This document shows, piece after piece, positions 50,408 to 59,024 of a stretch of DNA of 64,000 bases. Both the position numbers and the translations under genes were made by a program. Below the pieces are notes generated by a model, which was given only the letters and a program-made list of their open reading frames with translations, did not search any database and was not told the origin of the DNA. Origin of the DNA: Mesobacterium pallidum (lineage in GTDB: Bacteria; Pseudomonadota; Alphaproteobacteria; Rhodobacterales; Rhodobacteraceae); assembly GCF_019966535.1 (NCBI RefSeq), contig NZ_JAIMID010000004.1, positions 271,098 through 335,097 on the forward strand, in the 5' to 3' direction. The first letter of the stretch is position 1, and every line of letters starts with the position of its first letter.

Positions 50408-52724
50408 GCGACGACGGCATCTTGCATTTCAACCCGTGGATGGACTTCAACGACGGGCCGCCGTCCGAGAACCCCTTCGGGTGCGACCCTGACCCCGAGC
50501 AGATCGCCGTGTTCCTCGACACCGTGTTCAGCTGGTGCGAGGGGCTGATCCCGCTGCGCGGCTTCGTCGACAAGGGTCAGGGCCGGGACGGCAAGCCGCA
50601 CAACATCTGGATCACGGCCGACGACACCGCGCCGGGAAAGCTCGCGACCTTCGCCGCGTGGGCGAACCGCGAGGGCGCGGCGGTCTATGTCATCCCCGGC
50701 ACGGTCGAGGAACAGGGCCAGGCCCGCGCCGCCGACGTGCTGCAGATGCAGGCCATCGTCGTCGATCTCGATGCGGGCGACATCCCGGCCAAGCTGGATC
50801 ATGTCACCCGCCACCTCGGCCCGCCAACGCTCATCATCGAAAGCGGCGGGCGTACACCCGAGGGTGCGGCCAAGCTCCATGTCTGGTGGAAACTGACCGA
50901 ACCGGCCGAGGGAGAGGATCTGGCCACCTTGTGCCGCCTGCGGGGCGAGATCGCGGTGAAGGTCGGCGGCGACACGCATTTCCGCTCGGCACACCAGCCG
51001 ATCCGGGTGCCGGGCACGGTCTATCACAAGCACGGCCATCAGCGCCTCGTGCAGATCCGCGAACATCGCGCGGCCGAGGTGGACCTCGCGGATTTCGCGG
51101 AAAAGGTCGCAGACATGCCGCCGCTGCCGGGCGTGGGCTTCGCCAGCGTCGCCACCGCGCCGACCGCGAAGCCAAGCATCGACGCCGTGCTCACCACGCC
51201 GGTGCGCGAAGGCGCGATCGACGACTGGTCCCGGTTCCAGGGGGCGAGCGCCGCCATCGGCCATTACGTGCGCCTGGTGCACGAGGGCCGCCTCGACCCC
51301 TCCGCGGGCTGGGAGGCGATCTGCGGCTACAACGCCGCCATGCTGCGCCCGTCCTGGCCGCTCGATCGGCTGCAGGCCGAGTCCGAACGGCTCTGGGAGC
51401 TGCATGTGAAGCGCAACGGTCCGCCGCTCCTGCGCGCGGCCCACGCGGGTGTCTCGATCAGCCCACTGCCGACCTTCAGCCTCGGCGCTCTGCTCGACGA
51501 CACGAGCCCCATGCCCGAGGACATCATCGGGCCGCGCGTGCTGACGCCGGGCGGGCTCCTGGTGCTTGGCGGCGCGCCCAAGGTCGGCAAGAGCGACTTC
51601 CTGATCTCCTGGCTCGTGCACATGGCCGCTGGCGTGCCGTTCCTCGGCTTCACGCCGCCCCGGCCGCTGCGCGTGTTCTACCTGCAGGCCGAGATCCAGT
51701 ATCACTACCTGCGCGAGCGCATGCAGCAGATCGCGCTGCCCGCCGCCGTGATCGCCGCCGCGCGCGACACCTTCATCGCCACGCCGAAGCTGAAGCTGCT
51801 GCTCGACGCGGAGGGCGTCGCCCGCGTGGCCGAGGCGATCCGGGCCGCATTCCCCGACGCGCCGCCCGACATCATCGTCATCGACCCGATCCGCAACCTC
51901 TTCGATGGCGGACCTGAGGGGGGCGGCGAGAACGACAACACCGCCATGATGTTCTTCCTGAAGGACCGGGTGGAGCTCCTGCGCGAGGCGGTCAATCCGG
52001 ACGCGGGCGTCATCCTCGCCCACCACACCCGCAAGGCCAGCAAGCACCAGGTCAAGGACGACCCTTTCTCGCGCTCTCCGGCGCCAGCGCGCTGCGGGGT
52101 TTCTACACCTCGGGACTGCTCATGCACCGCCCCGACGAGGACAGCAGCGTCCGCAGGCTGGAGATCGAGCTGCGGAACGGCCCCGCGCTGCCGGGCAAGC
52201 TGATCGACAAGGTGAAGGGCGAATGGGTCGAGCTGAACCCGATGAACGAGCGCCTGGTGCGCAAGGAGGTCGGCGCCAGGCTCGATGCCGAGCGGCTGCG
52301 CAAGCATGATGTCATCCTCGGCATGCTGCTGGACGAGGCGGCCAGCGAGCGCCTCTACACCGCGATGCAGTTCGCCGAGACCTTCGAGAACCGGGGCGGT
52401 CTGGGCAGCAAGCACACCATCCGCGAGCGCCTCAGCGTGCTGGCGACCAAAGGCTTCGTGAAGTTCCTGCGCGACCCCTCGGGGTTCGGCTTTCCCATCA
52501 CCCGGTCGCGGTTCGGCTATCTCTGCGTCGAGGGCATGCAGTTCGGCGCACCCGCCGATCATGTCGATCCGGCCACCGGCGAGGTCACCACGGAGGTCCG
52601 CCAAGTCCTGCCAAGCCACTTCAAATGCCCCCAGTCCGGGCTCTGCCTGCAGGTCGAAAATCCCGCCGTCTGGGTCTACCCGGACGGGCTGGAGGACGAC
52701 CTCACTCATATGAGTGAGGCCTGA
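50404..52724 (+). pseudogene. Prophage primase-helicase with a one-base frameshift
   Basis: The frame from the ATG at 50404 encodes a primase-type N-terminal part (AIVVDLDAGDIPAKLDHVTR, LHVWWKLTEPAEG, FRSAHQPIRVPGTVYHK). A RepA-like hexameric ATPase follows, with Walker A LGGAPKVGKSDFLIS, IVIDPIRNLFDGG and ILAHHTRKASKHQVKDDPF. Near 52062-52067 (CCCTTT) the true sequence continues in the next frame as LALSGASALRGFYTSGLLMH and on to the stop at 52724, with a C-terminal winged-helix region. The whole would be about 773 aa. Without a frameshift the protein is cut after the ATPase core. It may be a real loss or a homopolymer error. Confidence 0.82.
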
Positions 52725-52933
52725 CTCATATGACAGCGCCAACTGTGCACTCAAGGAAATCAACGGGTTACGGGGAAATAAGAGTTAGGTCCCTAACTCA
52801 TGCCCGAAGACTTCATGAAGTCTTATTCCGCAATGATTTCAGCCACTTGAACGCCTCGGAACAGTTAGGTGTCAAACCCCCATACTACGTATGGGAGGGC
52901 CACCCCACAGGGTTGGCCACTCCTCCCATACGT
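52700..52933 (+). promoter_or_regulatory. Cluster of palindromes in a gene-free stretch
   Basis: In 234 bp there are four strong inverted repeats. They are a perfect 20-bp palindrome CCTCACTCATATGAGTGAGG (52700-52719); GAGTTAGG-TC-CCTAACTC (52782-52799); a perfect 18-bp AAGACTTCATGAAGTCTT (52807-52824); and 12-bp arms ACGTATGGGAGG (52887-52898) with CCTCCCATACGT (52922-52933). An upstream CCCATAC (52879-52885) can pair with the same GTATGGG, giving an alternative fold. Except for the first, which overlaps the primase-helicase 3' end, they lie in non-coding, lower-GC sequence. Confidence 0.75.
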
Positions 52934-53064
52934 CCGGGTCAGCCGCGCGCGCCGCCGTGACGGTCTGTTGTGCTTCCCGATCCGACGACGGCGGCCCCGT
53001 ACCGCCAAGCACCAGACCGCCGTCGTCTTCCACCACCACAGGCCACCGGCAAAGGAGACCCATC

Positions 53065-53604
53065 ATGGCTCAGCCGACTCTGATCCCGAATTGCGACGGC
53101 GCAAGGTTTGAATCGCTGCCGCTCGACACGCCCCGCAACCGCTGCATCCTCGCGCTCGACCTCGGCACCTCGACCGGCTGGGCGATCCGCGGCCATGACG
53201 GCCTGATCACCAGCGGCACCGTCTCGCTGCGCCCCGGCCGATTCGACGGCGGCGGCATGCGCTACTTGCGCTTCACCAACTGGCTCACCGAGATCGACCG
53301 GCTGTCCGGTCCTGTCGCCGCCATCTGGTTCGAGGAAGTCCGCCGCCACGCGGGCACCGACGCGAGCCACATCTACGGCGGGCTCATGGCCACGCTGACC
53401 GCATGGGCTGAGCTGCGCGGCGTGCCCTACGAGGGTGTCCCGATCGGCACGATCAAGCGCCATGCCGCTGGCAAGGGCAACGCCGACAAGGCCGCCATGG
53501 TCGCGGCCGTCCGCGCCCGAGGCTTCAGCCCCGCCGACGACAACGAGGCCGACGCCATCGCGCTCCTGCTCTGGGCGATCGAGACGAACGGAGGTGTCGC
53601 ATGA
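53065..53604 (+). CDS. RuvC-like Holliday-junction resolvase of the prophage
   Basis: The 179-aa RNase H-fold nuclease has CILALDLGTSTGWAI (first catalytic Asp), AAIWFEEVRRHAGTDASHIY (Glu) and a C-terminal FSPADDNEADAIALLLWAI, with the DNEADA acidic pair. This is the set of RuvC-type resolvases from phages. AAGGAG precedes the ATG at 53065. It is coupled to the next small gene by ATGA. Confidence 0.85.
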   Translation: MAQPTLIPNCDGARFESLPLDTPRNRCILALDLGTSTGWAIRGHDGLITSGTVSLRPGRFDGGGMRYLRFTNWLTEIDRLSGPVAAIWFEEVRRHAGTDASHIYGGLMATLTAWAELRGVPYEGVPIGTIKRHAAGKGNADKAAMVAAVRARGFSPADDNEADAIALLLWAIETNGGVA

Positions 53605-53801
53605 GATGGCACCCCCACGGCTACGGCGGTCGGCGCCGGGATCCCGAACAGGTCAAGCGCGAGGGCTGGCACGAACAGGGCGTCCTCGCGGTCTCCGCCG
53701 ATGACGACCGCCTCACCTGGCCCGAGCGTGAACTGGTCCGACAGCTCGGCGAGAAGCTCTACGGCCCGCGCCCTGCCGACAGGGAGGCGCGTCATGGCTG
53801 A
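53601..53801 (+). CDS. Small prophage protein
   Basis: The 66-aa, basic and Trp-containing product (MRWHPHGYGGRRRDPEQVKR) also has LTWPERELVRQLGEKLYGPR. No domain is recognised. It overlaps both neighbours and so belongs to the coupled set with the RuvC-like and DUF6362-like genes. Confidence 0.55.
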   Translation: MRWHPHGYGGRRRDPEQVKREGWHEQGVLAVSADDDRLTWPERELVRQLGEKLYGPRPADREARHG

Positions 53802-54174
53802 TCGCGAATGGACCGCCGACTGCGTCGCCGATCATTTCGAGGAGGCGTTCCGCACCCTGCGCAAGCTGCCGCCGGTGAAGGCGCAGGGCTACTTCAACAC
53901 CTGGCCCGACATCGTGCGGACCAGCCGCGAGATCGCGGCGATGGAGCCGCAGCCGATGCGGGTCTGGCCCTCGGCCGCCGCGATCACCCGGCTCGAGCAG
54001 ACCTTCGACTGGGTGCTCTGGATCGAGGAGGCGGAGCGCAAGCTGGTCTGGTCGCGCGCGGCCCGGGTGCCGTGGAAACAGATCAGCGGAGAGCTCGGCT
54101 GCGACCGCACGACGGCATGGCGGCGCTGGCAGCTCGCGCTGACCAAGATCGCTGCGCGCCTGAATGCGCAGTGA
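53794..54174 (+). CDS. DUF6362-like HTH protein
   Basis: The 126-aa protein has VADHFEEAFRTLRKLPPVKA and, at its end, VPWKQISGELGCDRTTAWRR, a helix-turn-helix of the kind found in phage late regulators and small terminase-like proteins. It is coupled to the upstream gene by an 8-bp overlap. It could regulate late transcription; this is inference. Confidence 0.65.
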   Translation: MADREWTADCVADHFEEAFRTLRKLPPVKAQGYFNTWPDIVRTSREIAAMEPQPMRVWPSAAAITRLEQTFDWVLWIEEAERKLVWSRAARVPWKQISGELGCDRTTAWRRWQLALTKIAARLNAQ

Positions 54175-54181
54175 CTCCAAT

Positions 54182-54193
54182 GTGTTGCAACAC
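54182..54193. promoter_or_regulatory. Perfect 12-bp palindrome before the moron gene
   Basis: GTGTTGCAACAC lies 8 bp after the DUF6362-like stop, and a related CTGCAACAGA follows about 25 bp on. They sit in the 178-bp leader of the AT-richer gene at 54353, so they could be its operator. Confidence 0.45.
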
Positions 54194-54352
54194 TTTTCCC
54201 TTCGACATCTGCAACAGATCCATGCTATTCCGAAGGCAAGATGGGGAGAGTGCGCTGGAAAGCATTCGCTAGATCTTGTCGATCGTCCGTCTAGACAGAC
54301 ATTGATCGAAGCCAACCCAACCGCAATGCCAGAATGATCTGAGACTGCCCGA

Positions 54353-54922
54353 ATGCTGGACAAGAATACTCCATACTTTGCGGAAAGCTATTCGGGCAGT
54401 TCAGAAATCTTTCGCGACTTCTTCGCCAATCAGGAAGATGCGGTTAAAGCCGCTGAGGCCGAACTGAGCGACCCCAACGTTTCAATGACTGCAGTGCAGT
54501 TCCGCGAGTTCGACGGTGGCGGATACGTCGGCGACAAGCTTTTGAGGCTTGACTGCTTTCCTAATCTCAGTCGACTACAGGATGGTATCGCGCACGGAAG
54601 CATCTTTATTCCACGCTCTCTCGATCTCAATCAAACCTTGGCACGAGATGAGGTCGATCTCGTGCTCAGATTTGGGGAGGTGATCGAGGCTTCCGAGAGG
54701 CTCGAGCCTTCACTGGGCGGCGTGTTCTTGGCCATGGCGCTAGGCCGTGCTTCCGAGAAGGTAGAAGGATTCGAGCGCCTCAGGCTTGACGAATACTTGG
54801 AGTCGCAGGTGGCAGCGCCAGATGAACCGCAAGCTGTTTCTTTGCCCGAGATACCAAACGTCCTCGTCCGATTAGTGGCGAGCAACAGCACCGTGGAAAT
54901 TCGGTTCGCCCGTCACCCGTAA
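54353..54922 (+). CDS. Cargo (moron-like) protein of unknown function
   Basis: The 189-aa acidic, probably cytoplasmic protein has no recognised domain. GC content and codon use differ from the neighbouring phage genes, and it stands alone with its own leader (palindrome) and a following hairpin GTCGGGCG-GGT-CACGCCCGAC (54926-54944). That independent-cassette form is typical of phage morons, which often serve lysogen fitness or superinfection exclusion. A specific role cannot be read from sequence. Confidence 0.6.
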   Translation: MLDKNTPYFAESYSGSSEIFRDFFANQEDAVKAAEAELSDPNVSMTAVQFREFDGGGYVGDKLLRLDCFPNLSRLQDGIAHGSIFIPRSLDLNQTLARDEVDLVLRFGEVIEASERLEPSLGGVFLAMALGRASEKVEGFERLRLDEYLESQVAAPDEPQAVSLPEIPNVLVRLVASNSTVEIRFARHP

Positions 54923-55191
54923 AGGTCGGGCGGGTCACGCCCGACATCGCGGTTCCTTCCTGGCGATATTCGTATGCTGGCGGGCGAAGCGCGGGACATC
55001 GCCAGCGACAGGGCCGGATTTTTGGGAAGCCACCCGGAAGCCGGACCCACTCGCGCCCCGCGCTAACACCAATGAACGCTGACCTTCCGACCGGACACCG
55101 CTGGTAGCCGGTGGACCCCGCTTGGAGTCCGGCGCGGCATCCGGAGTCCGGAAGCCACCGGCATCCACCCGATCGAGGAACCTTGCCCACC
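54923..55191. other. Intergenic hairpin-rich stretch before the methyltransferases
   Basis: After the moron hairpin there is no gene. Repeated CCGGA-type blocks (for example GCCGGA near 55010 and 55040, GTCCGG near 55118-55150) make it self-complementary. The region should hold the promoter for the methyltransferase genes. Confidence 0.35.
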
Positions 55192-56571
55192 ATGACGCTG
55201 AGCTTCGCCCCGGACGCGATCGAGACGTGGCCGCTGTCGCGCCTCCAGCCCTACGCGAAGAACGCGAAGGCGCACGGGCCGGACCAGGTCGCGAAGATCG
55301 CCGCCAGCATGGCCGAGTTCGGCTGGACCGTTCCCTGCCTCGTGGCCGAAGACGGCGAACTGATCGCGGGCCACGGGCGCGTGCTGGCGGCAACCCAGCT
55401 GGGACTGACCGAAGCGCCGGTCATCGTGCTCGGGCATCTGACGGAGGCGCAGCGGCGGGCTTACAGGATCGCGGACAACAAGCTGACCGAACTCGGGACG
55501 TGGGACGAGGCGCTGCTGTCGGCGGAAATGAACGACCTGCTGGCCGATGATTTCGACCTGTCGCTGGTCGGCTTCTCCGACGGCGAGCTGGACAAGCTGC
55601 TGGCCTTCGATCCGGACGGGGGCGGTGAAGAAGAGGGTGGCGCCGGGGGCTCCGTGCCGCCGGTGACCATCCCCGAACCGCCGCGCAACCCGGCCTCGCG
55701 CACCGGCGATCTGTGGATCCTCGGGGACCATCGGCTGCTGTGCGGAGACAGCACATCCCATGACGACGTGCGCCGCCTGATGAACGGCGAGCGCGCGATC
55801 CTGTTCGCGACAGACCCGCCGTACCTCGTCGACTACGACGGCTCGAACCATCCGACCCGCAACAAGGACTGGTCCGCGTCCTACGGCACGACCTGGGACG
55901 ACAGTTCTCAAGGCGCGGAGCTCTACGACGGGTTCATCGCGGCGGCCGTGGCCGAAGCGATCACCGAGGATGCGGCCTGGTACTGCTGGCACGCCTCCCG
56001 TCGCCAGGCGATGCTGGAAGCCTGCTGGGAAAAGGCGGGCGCCTTCGTCCACCAGCAGATCATCTGGGTGAAGGACCGGGGCGTCCTGACCCGATCGCAC
56101 TACCTCTGGAAGCACGAACCCTGCTTCATGGGCTGGCGCCGCCCGAACCGCCCGCCGAAGGTGGCCGAGCAGACGCTGCCCTCGACCTGGGAGATGCCGT
56201 CCTTTGCCAAGGACGAGCGGCCCGACCACCCGACGCCGAAACCGCTCGACGCCTTCGCCATCCCGATGCGCCAGCATGTTGCGCGCGGTGGGCTTTGCTA
56301 CGAGCCATTCTCTGGCTCCGGCTCGCAGATCATGGCGGGCGAAGCCAACGGCCGCCGCGTCTTCGCCATGGAAATCAGCCCGGCCTACATCGATGTCGCC
56401 GTTGAACGCTGGCAGGCCGAAACCGGCTGTGACGCGATCCTCGACGGCGACGGCCGGACCTTCACGCAGGTGAGAACCGAGCGGCTGGGCGGCGACGCCG
56501 AACCACCAGCCCGGACGCCGGACACGGACGCCGCCCCAGAACCCGCGCGAAAGCGCAAGAACGCCGCGTGA
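55192..56571 (+). CDS. ParB-domain DNA adenine methyltransferase (beta class)
   Basis: The 459-aa protein is a fusion. Residues 1-110 are a ParB/Srx-like nuclease-fold domain (LSRLQPYAKNAKAHGPDQVA, LIAGHGRVLAATQLG, YRIADNKLTELG). Residues 170-440 are an N6-adenine or N4-cytosine methyltransferase with DPPY at 208-211 and the SAM motif CYEPFSGSGSQI after it, so the order is that of the beta class. Phage enzymes of this kind protect phage DNA from host restriction. The ATG at 55192 has GAGGA upstream. Confidence 0.9.
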   Translation: MTLSFAPDAIETWPLSRLQPYAKNAKAHGPDQVAKIAASMAEFGWTVPCLVAEDGELIAGHGRVLAATQLGLTEAPVIVLGHLTEAQRRAYRIADNKLTELGTWDEALLSAEMNDLLADDFDLSLVGFSDGELDKLLAFDPDGGGEEEGGAGGSVPPVTIPEPPRNPASRTGDLWILGDHRLLCGDSTSHDDVRRLMNGERAILFATDPPYLVDYDGSNHPTRNKDWSASYGTTWDDSSQGAELYDGFIAAAVAEAITEDAAWYCWHASRRQAMLEACWEKAGAFVHQQIIWVKDRGVLTRSHYLWKHEPCFMGWRRPNRPPKVAEQTLPSTWEMPSFAKDERPDHPTPKPLDAFAIPMRQHVARGGLCYEPFSGSGSQIMAGEANGRRVFAMEISPAYIDVAVERWQAETGCDAILDGDGRTFTQVRTERLGGDAEPPARTPDTDAAPEPARKRKNAA

Positions 56572-56572
56572 C

Positions 56573-57670
56573 ATGCATGACCTGGCTTTACATCCCTCCG
56601 GAGACGCTTCCGGGGCCGGAGACGCATGCCTCTTCGGCCTCTCCCTCTGCTCCGGCGCGGGCGGGCTCGACCTCGGGCTCGCCATCGCCCTCCCCGGATA
56701 TCGTGCTGTGGGCCATGTCGAACGGGAAACCTACGCCGCGGCCATTCTCGTGGCGCGGATGGAAGACGCGTCCCTGGATCGGGCTCCTGTCTGGGACGAT
56801 GTTGCCACCTTCGACGGCCGCCCTTGGCGCGGCGCGGTGGACGTCGTCACTGCGGGCTATCCGTGCCAGCCGTTCTCCGTCGCGGGCAAGCGCCGGGGTG
56901 CAGACGACCCGCGCCATCTATGGCCCCATGTCGCCCGCATCATCAGTGAGATCGAGCCGCCCTTCGTCTTCCTCGAGAATGTCGCCCATCATCTCCGCCT
57001 CGGCTTCCCCGAAGTCGCCGCAGGACTGGTCGGCATGGGCTACCGCCTTGCGGCAGGCCTCTTCACGGCGGCGGAAGTCGGCGCGCCCCACAAGCGGGAG
57101 CGGCTCTTCATTCTCGCCATCCGCGAGGGGGACGAGCTGGCCGACCCCGCGCGCCTGTTCTGGCACCCGGTCGAGCGGCGGGAACCGGACGGAGCTGTTG
57201 AGGCTCTGGCCGACCCCGAGGGCCAGTGCCAACGAGAACCGGCAGATGAAACCGACGCCCTCGCAGGCTGCGGGTCAGCACGGGATGAACCTCGCTACGA
57301 CAGCCGCGATGTGGCCGACGCCGATGGCGAACGATGGCCGCAAACCGAGCGCGGGCAACCGCCGATCTGCCGACCTGACCCATTCGGCGGGGCTGTGGAT
57401 GACGCCGACGGCGCGGGATCACAAGGACGGGGCCACGAGCTTGGCGAACACGCCTGTGAACGGCCTGCTTGGCCGCCAGGTCCTGGTGACGTCGAGGGCT
57501 GGGAGCGGTACCTCCGATGCGCGCCGGACCTTGAACCCGCTGTTCGTCGAGGCGCTGATGGGCTGGCCCACCGGGTGGACCGCCTTCGCCTCTGTGGCAA
57601 TGGCGTGGTCCCGCTGGTTGCGGCGCATGCGCTGCGAACTCTCGCGGCTGAACTGCTGGCCGATGGATGA
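56573..57670 (+). CDS. Cytosine-C5 DNA methyltransferase
   Basis: The 365-aa enzyme has SAM motif I GLSLCSGAGGLDLGL (about 22-36), the catalytic Cys98 in GYPCQPFSVAG, motif VI PPFVFLENVAHHL, motif VIII TAAEVGAPHKRERLF and motif X RLCGNGVVPLVAAHAL. All are in one frame, so it should be active. Residues 185-330 are low-complexity (repeated LADP/ADADG segments). An overlapping frame (56568-57683) carries another known phage signature there (WPTP repeats, LNPLFVEALMGWPTGWT). It starts 1 bp after the adenine methyltransferase, a two-gene modification cassette. Confidence 0.9.
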   Translation: MHDLALHPSGDASGAGDACLFGLSLCSGAGGLDLGLAIALPGYRAVGHVERETYAAAILVARMEDASLDRAPVWDDVATFDGRPWRGAVDVVTAGYPCQPFSVAGKRRGADDPRHLWPHVARIISEIEPPFVFLENVAHHLRLGFPEVAAGLVGMGYRLAAGLFTAAEVGAPHKRERLFILAIREGDELADPARLFWHPVERREPDGAVEALADPEGQCQREPADETDALAGCGSARDEPRYDSRDVADADGERWPQTERGQPPICRPDPFGGAVDDADGAGSQGRGHELGEHACERPAWPPGPGDVEGWERYLRCAPDLEPAVRRGADGLAHRVDRLRLCGNGVVPLVAAHALRTLAAELLADG

Positions 57671-57679
57671 GGCAGCCGC

Positions 57680-57904
57680 ATGAAGCAGTCACGCCTCATG
57701 TCTCTGGTCGAGTCCGTCGCCAACGTGATCGTCGGCTACGGCGTCGCGGTCATGACGCAGATCCTGATCTTCCCGATCTTCGGCCTGCATACGACGCTGG
57801 CGCAGAACCTGAAGATGGGCGCCATCTTCACTATCGTGTCGATAGTGCGTTCCTTCGCCTTGCGGCGGGTGTTCGAGGCGATCCGGATGCGGACCGCCAA
57901 ATGA
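57680..57904 (+). CDS. Small membrane protein, DUF7220-like
   Basis: The 74-aa protein has two membrane helices (VANVIVGYGVAVMTQILIFP and LKMGAIFTIVSIVRSFAL) and a basic C-terminus. Proteins starting MKQSR-MSL-E---N are common in alphaproteobacterial prophages just after methyltransferases. The role is unknown. Confidence 0.75.
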   Translation: MKQSRLMSLVESVANVIVGYGVAVMTQILIFPIFGLHTTLAQNLKMGAIFTIVSIVRSFALRRVFEAIRMRTAK

Positions 57905-57957
57905 TCGACCGCCGCCCCGGAGGGACGGCGGCCATCAGCTTGTCGGACTCCGGTGCC

Positions 57958-58545
57958 TCAGGCGGCGGGGAGCTTGTACACACGCCCCCGATTCTCGACC
58001 TTCTCGGAGGTCACCTCGAGCCCGAGCTTCTTCTTCAGCGCCCCGGCCATCGCGCCACGCACCGTGTGCGACTGCCAGCCCGTCGCGGCCATGATCTCCT
58101 CGATGGTCGCGCCGTCCGGCGCGCGCAGCATGGCGATCAGCGTGGCCTGCTTGGTGCCCTCGCGCGGCGTGCGCGCCTTGGGCGCGGCTGCGGGCTCGGT
58201 AGGGGTGTCCTGCGAGGCCTCCGCACTCGGCACCTCGTCGGCGCCCTTGGGCGCGGTGTCGCCGCCTTCCGGGTCGACGCCGATGGCGGCGAGGCCCGCG
58301 TCCGTGATGTGCAGGAGAATGGCGCGGCCGTCCTCGTCGTTGCGCCAGATCCGGTTGAGCGAGGCGTCGGCCTTGGTCCTGTTGTCGGTCGCCGTCTCGG
58401 CGACCAGCCTGCGGGAGAGGAGCGCGCCGACCACCTTGGCGGCGGCGCCGCCGCGGAGCGAGCCGGGGAGTGGCAGGACGTTGCGGTCTTCGCGCTGCGC
58501 GGCAGCGCTGAGGATCACGAGCTGGGTATCGGAAAGCTTGGTCAT
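57958..58545 (-). CDS. DUF3489 protein
   Basis: The 195-aa protein is on the opposite strand to the late operon. The C-terminal DUF3489 domain is a winged-helix-like unit (GTKQATLIAMLRAPDGATIE, EIMAATGWQSHTVRGAMAGA, LKKKLGLEVTSEKVENRGRV). The N-terminal half has MTKLSDTQLVILSAAAQRED and KVVGALLSRRLVAE. It probably regulates prophage genes. It is upstream of nothing on its strand except the next small gene. Confidence 0.82.
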   Translation of the reverse strand: MTKLSDTQLVILSAAAQREDRNVLPLPGSLRGGAAAKVVGALLSRRLVAETATDNRTKADASLNRIWRNDEDGRAILLHITDAGLAAIGVDPEGGDTAPKGADEVPSAEASQDTPTEPAAAPKARTPREGTKQATLIAMLRAPDGATIEEIMAATGWQSHTVRGAMAGALKKKLGLEVTSEKVENRGRVYKLPAA

Positions 58546-58640
58546 GGGGTCGTCTCCGTATTCGGGCCCGCGTCATGCGGCGCCTTCTACGACCCCGAGC
58601 CGCGCGGGGCGCGCGGCGGGAGTTCCGGCTGGGCCGGAAA

Positions 58641-58913
58641 TCAGCGGGCGTGTTCGCCCTCGCCGAAGGCGCTGTCGGTGATGCGCTTCAGCAGGCTGGC
58701 GTAGTGTTCGAGGGTGCCGACCATGGCCCAGCCCGCCTCGTCGGGGGCGCAGTTGAAATGGTCGTCGCTGAGCGCCTGCAGGCGGGCGAGCATCTCGTCG
58801 ATCTCGGCTTTCTTGCCGATGAAGGCCGCGAGCGCGGCTTCCTTGTTCCGGCGCGCCTTTTCGGCGCGGAGTTCGTGGCGCGGGGTGGTGATCGGGTTCA
58901 GTCGGGTGGTCAT
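58641..58913 (-). CDS. Small helical prophage protein
   Basis: The 90-aa protein contains ELRAEKARRNKEAALAAFIG, EIDEMLARLQALSDDHF and WAMVGTLEHYASLLKRITD, all helical. It is on the minus strand, upstream of the DUF3489 gene by about 95 bp, and is divergent from terminase. No family name is known to me. Confidence 0.6.
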   Translation of the reverse strand: MTTRLNPITTPRHELRAEKARRNKEAALAAFIGKKAEIDEMLARLQALSDDHFNCAPDEAGWAMVGTLEHYASLLKRITDSAFGEGEHAR

Positions 58914-59024
58914 CGTCGTGGCTCCGTGGTGAGTTGCATCGTCCTTCTGAACGGACGTTCGCTCCGGTCGTGACGCTTATCAACTCGATAAGCACATGAT
59001 TTAGAATGATAATCGGAGCCGTCG

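Noticed and set aside
50230..52047. 605-codon minus-strand frame opposite the primase-helicase
   Set aside because: Antisense shadow; the plus strand carries Walker motifs.
52730..52960. 76-codon plus-strand frame across the palindrome cluster
   Set aside because: No ribosome site, no homology recognised, and the sequence is dominated by inverted repeats; better explained as non-coding.
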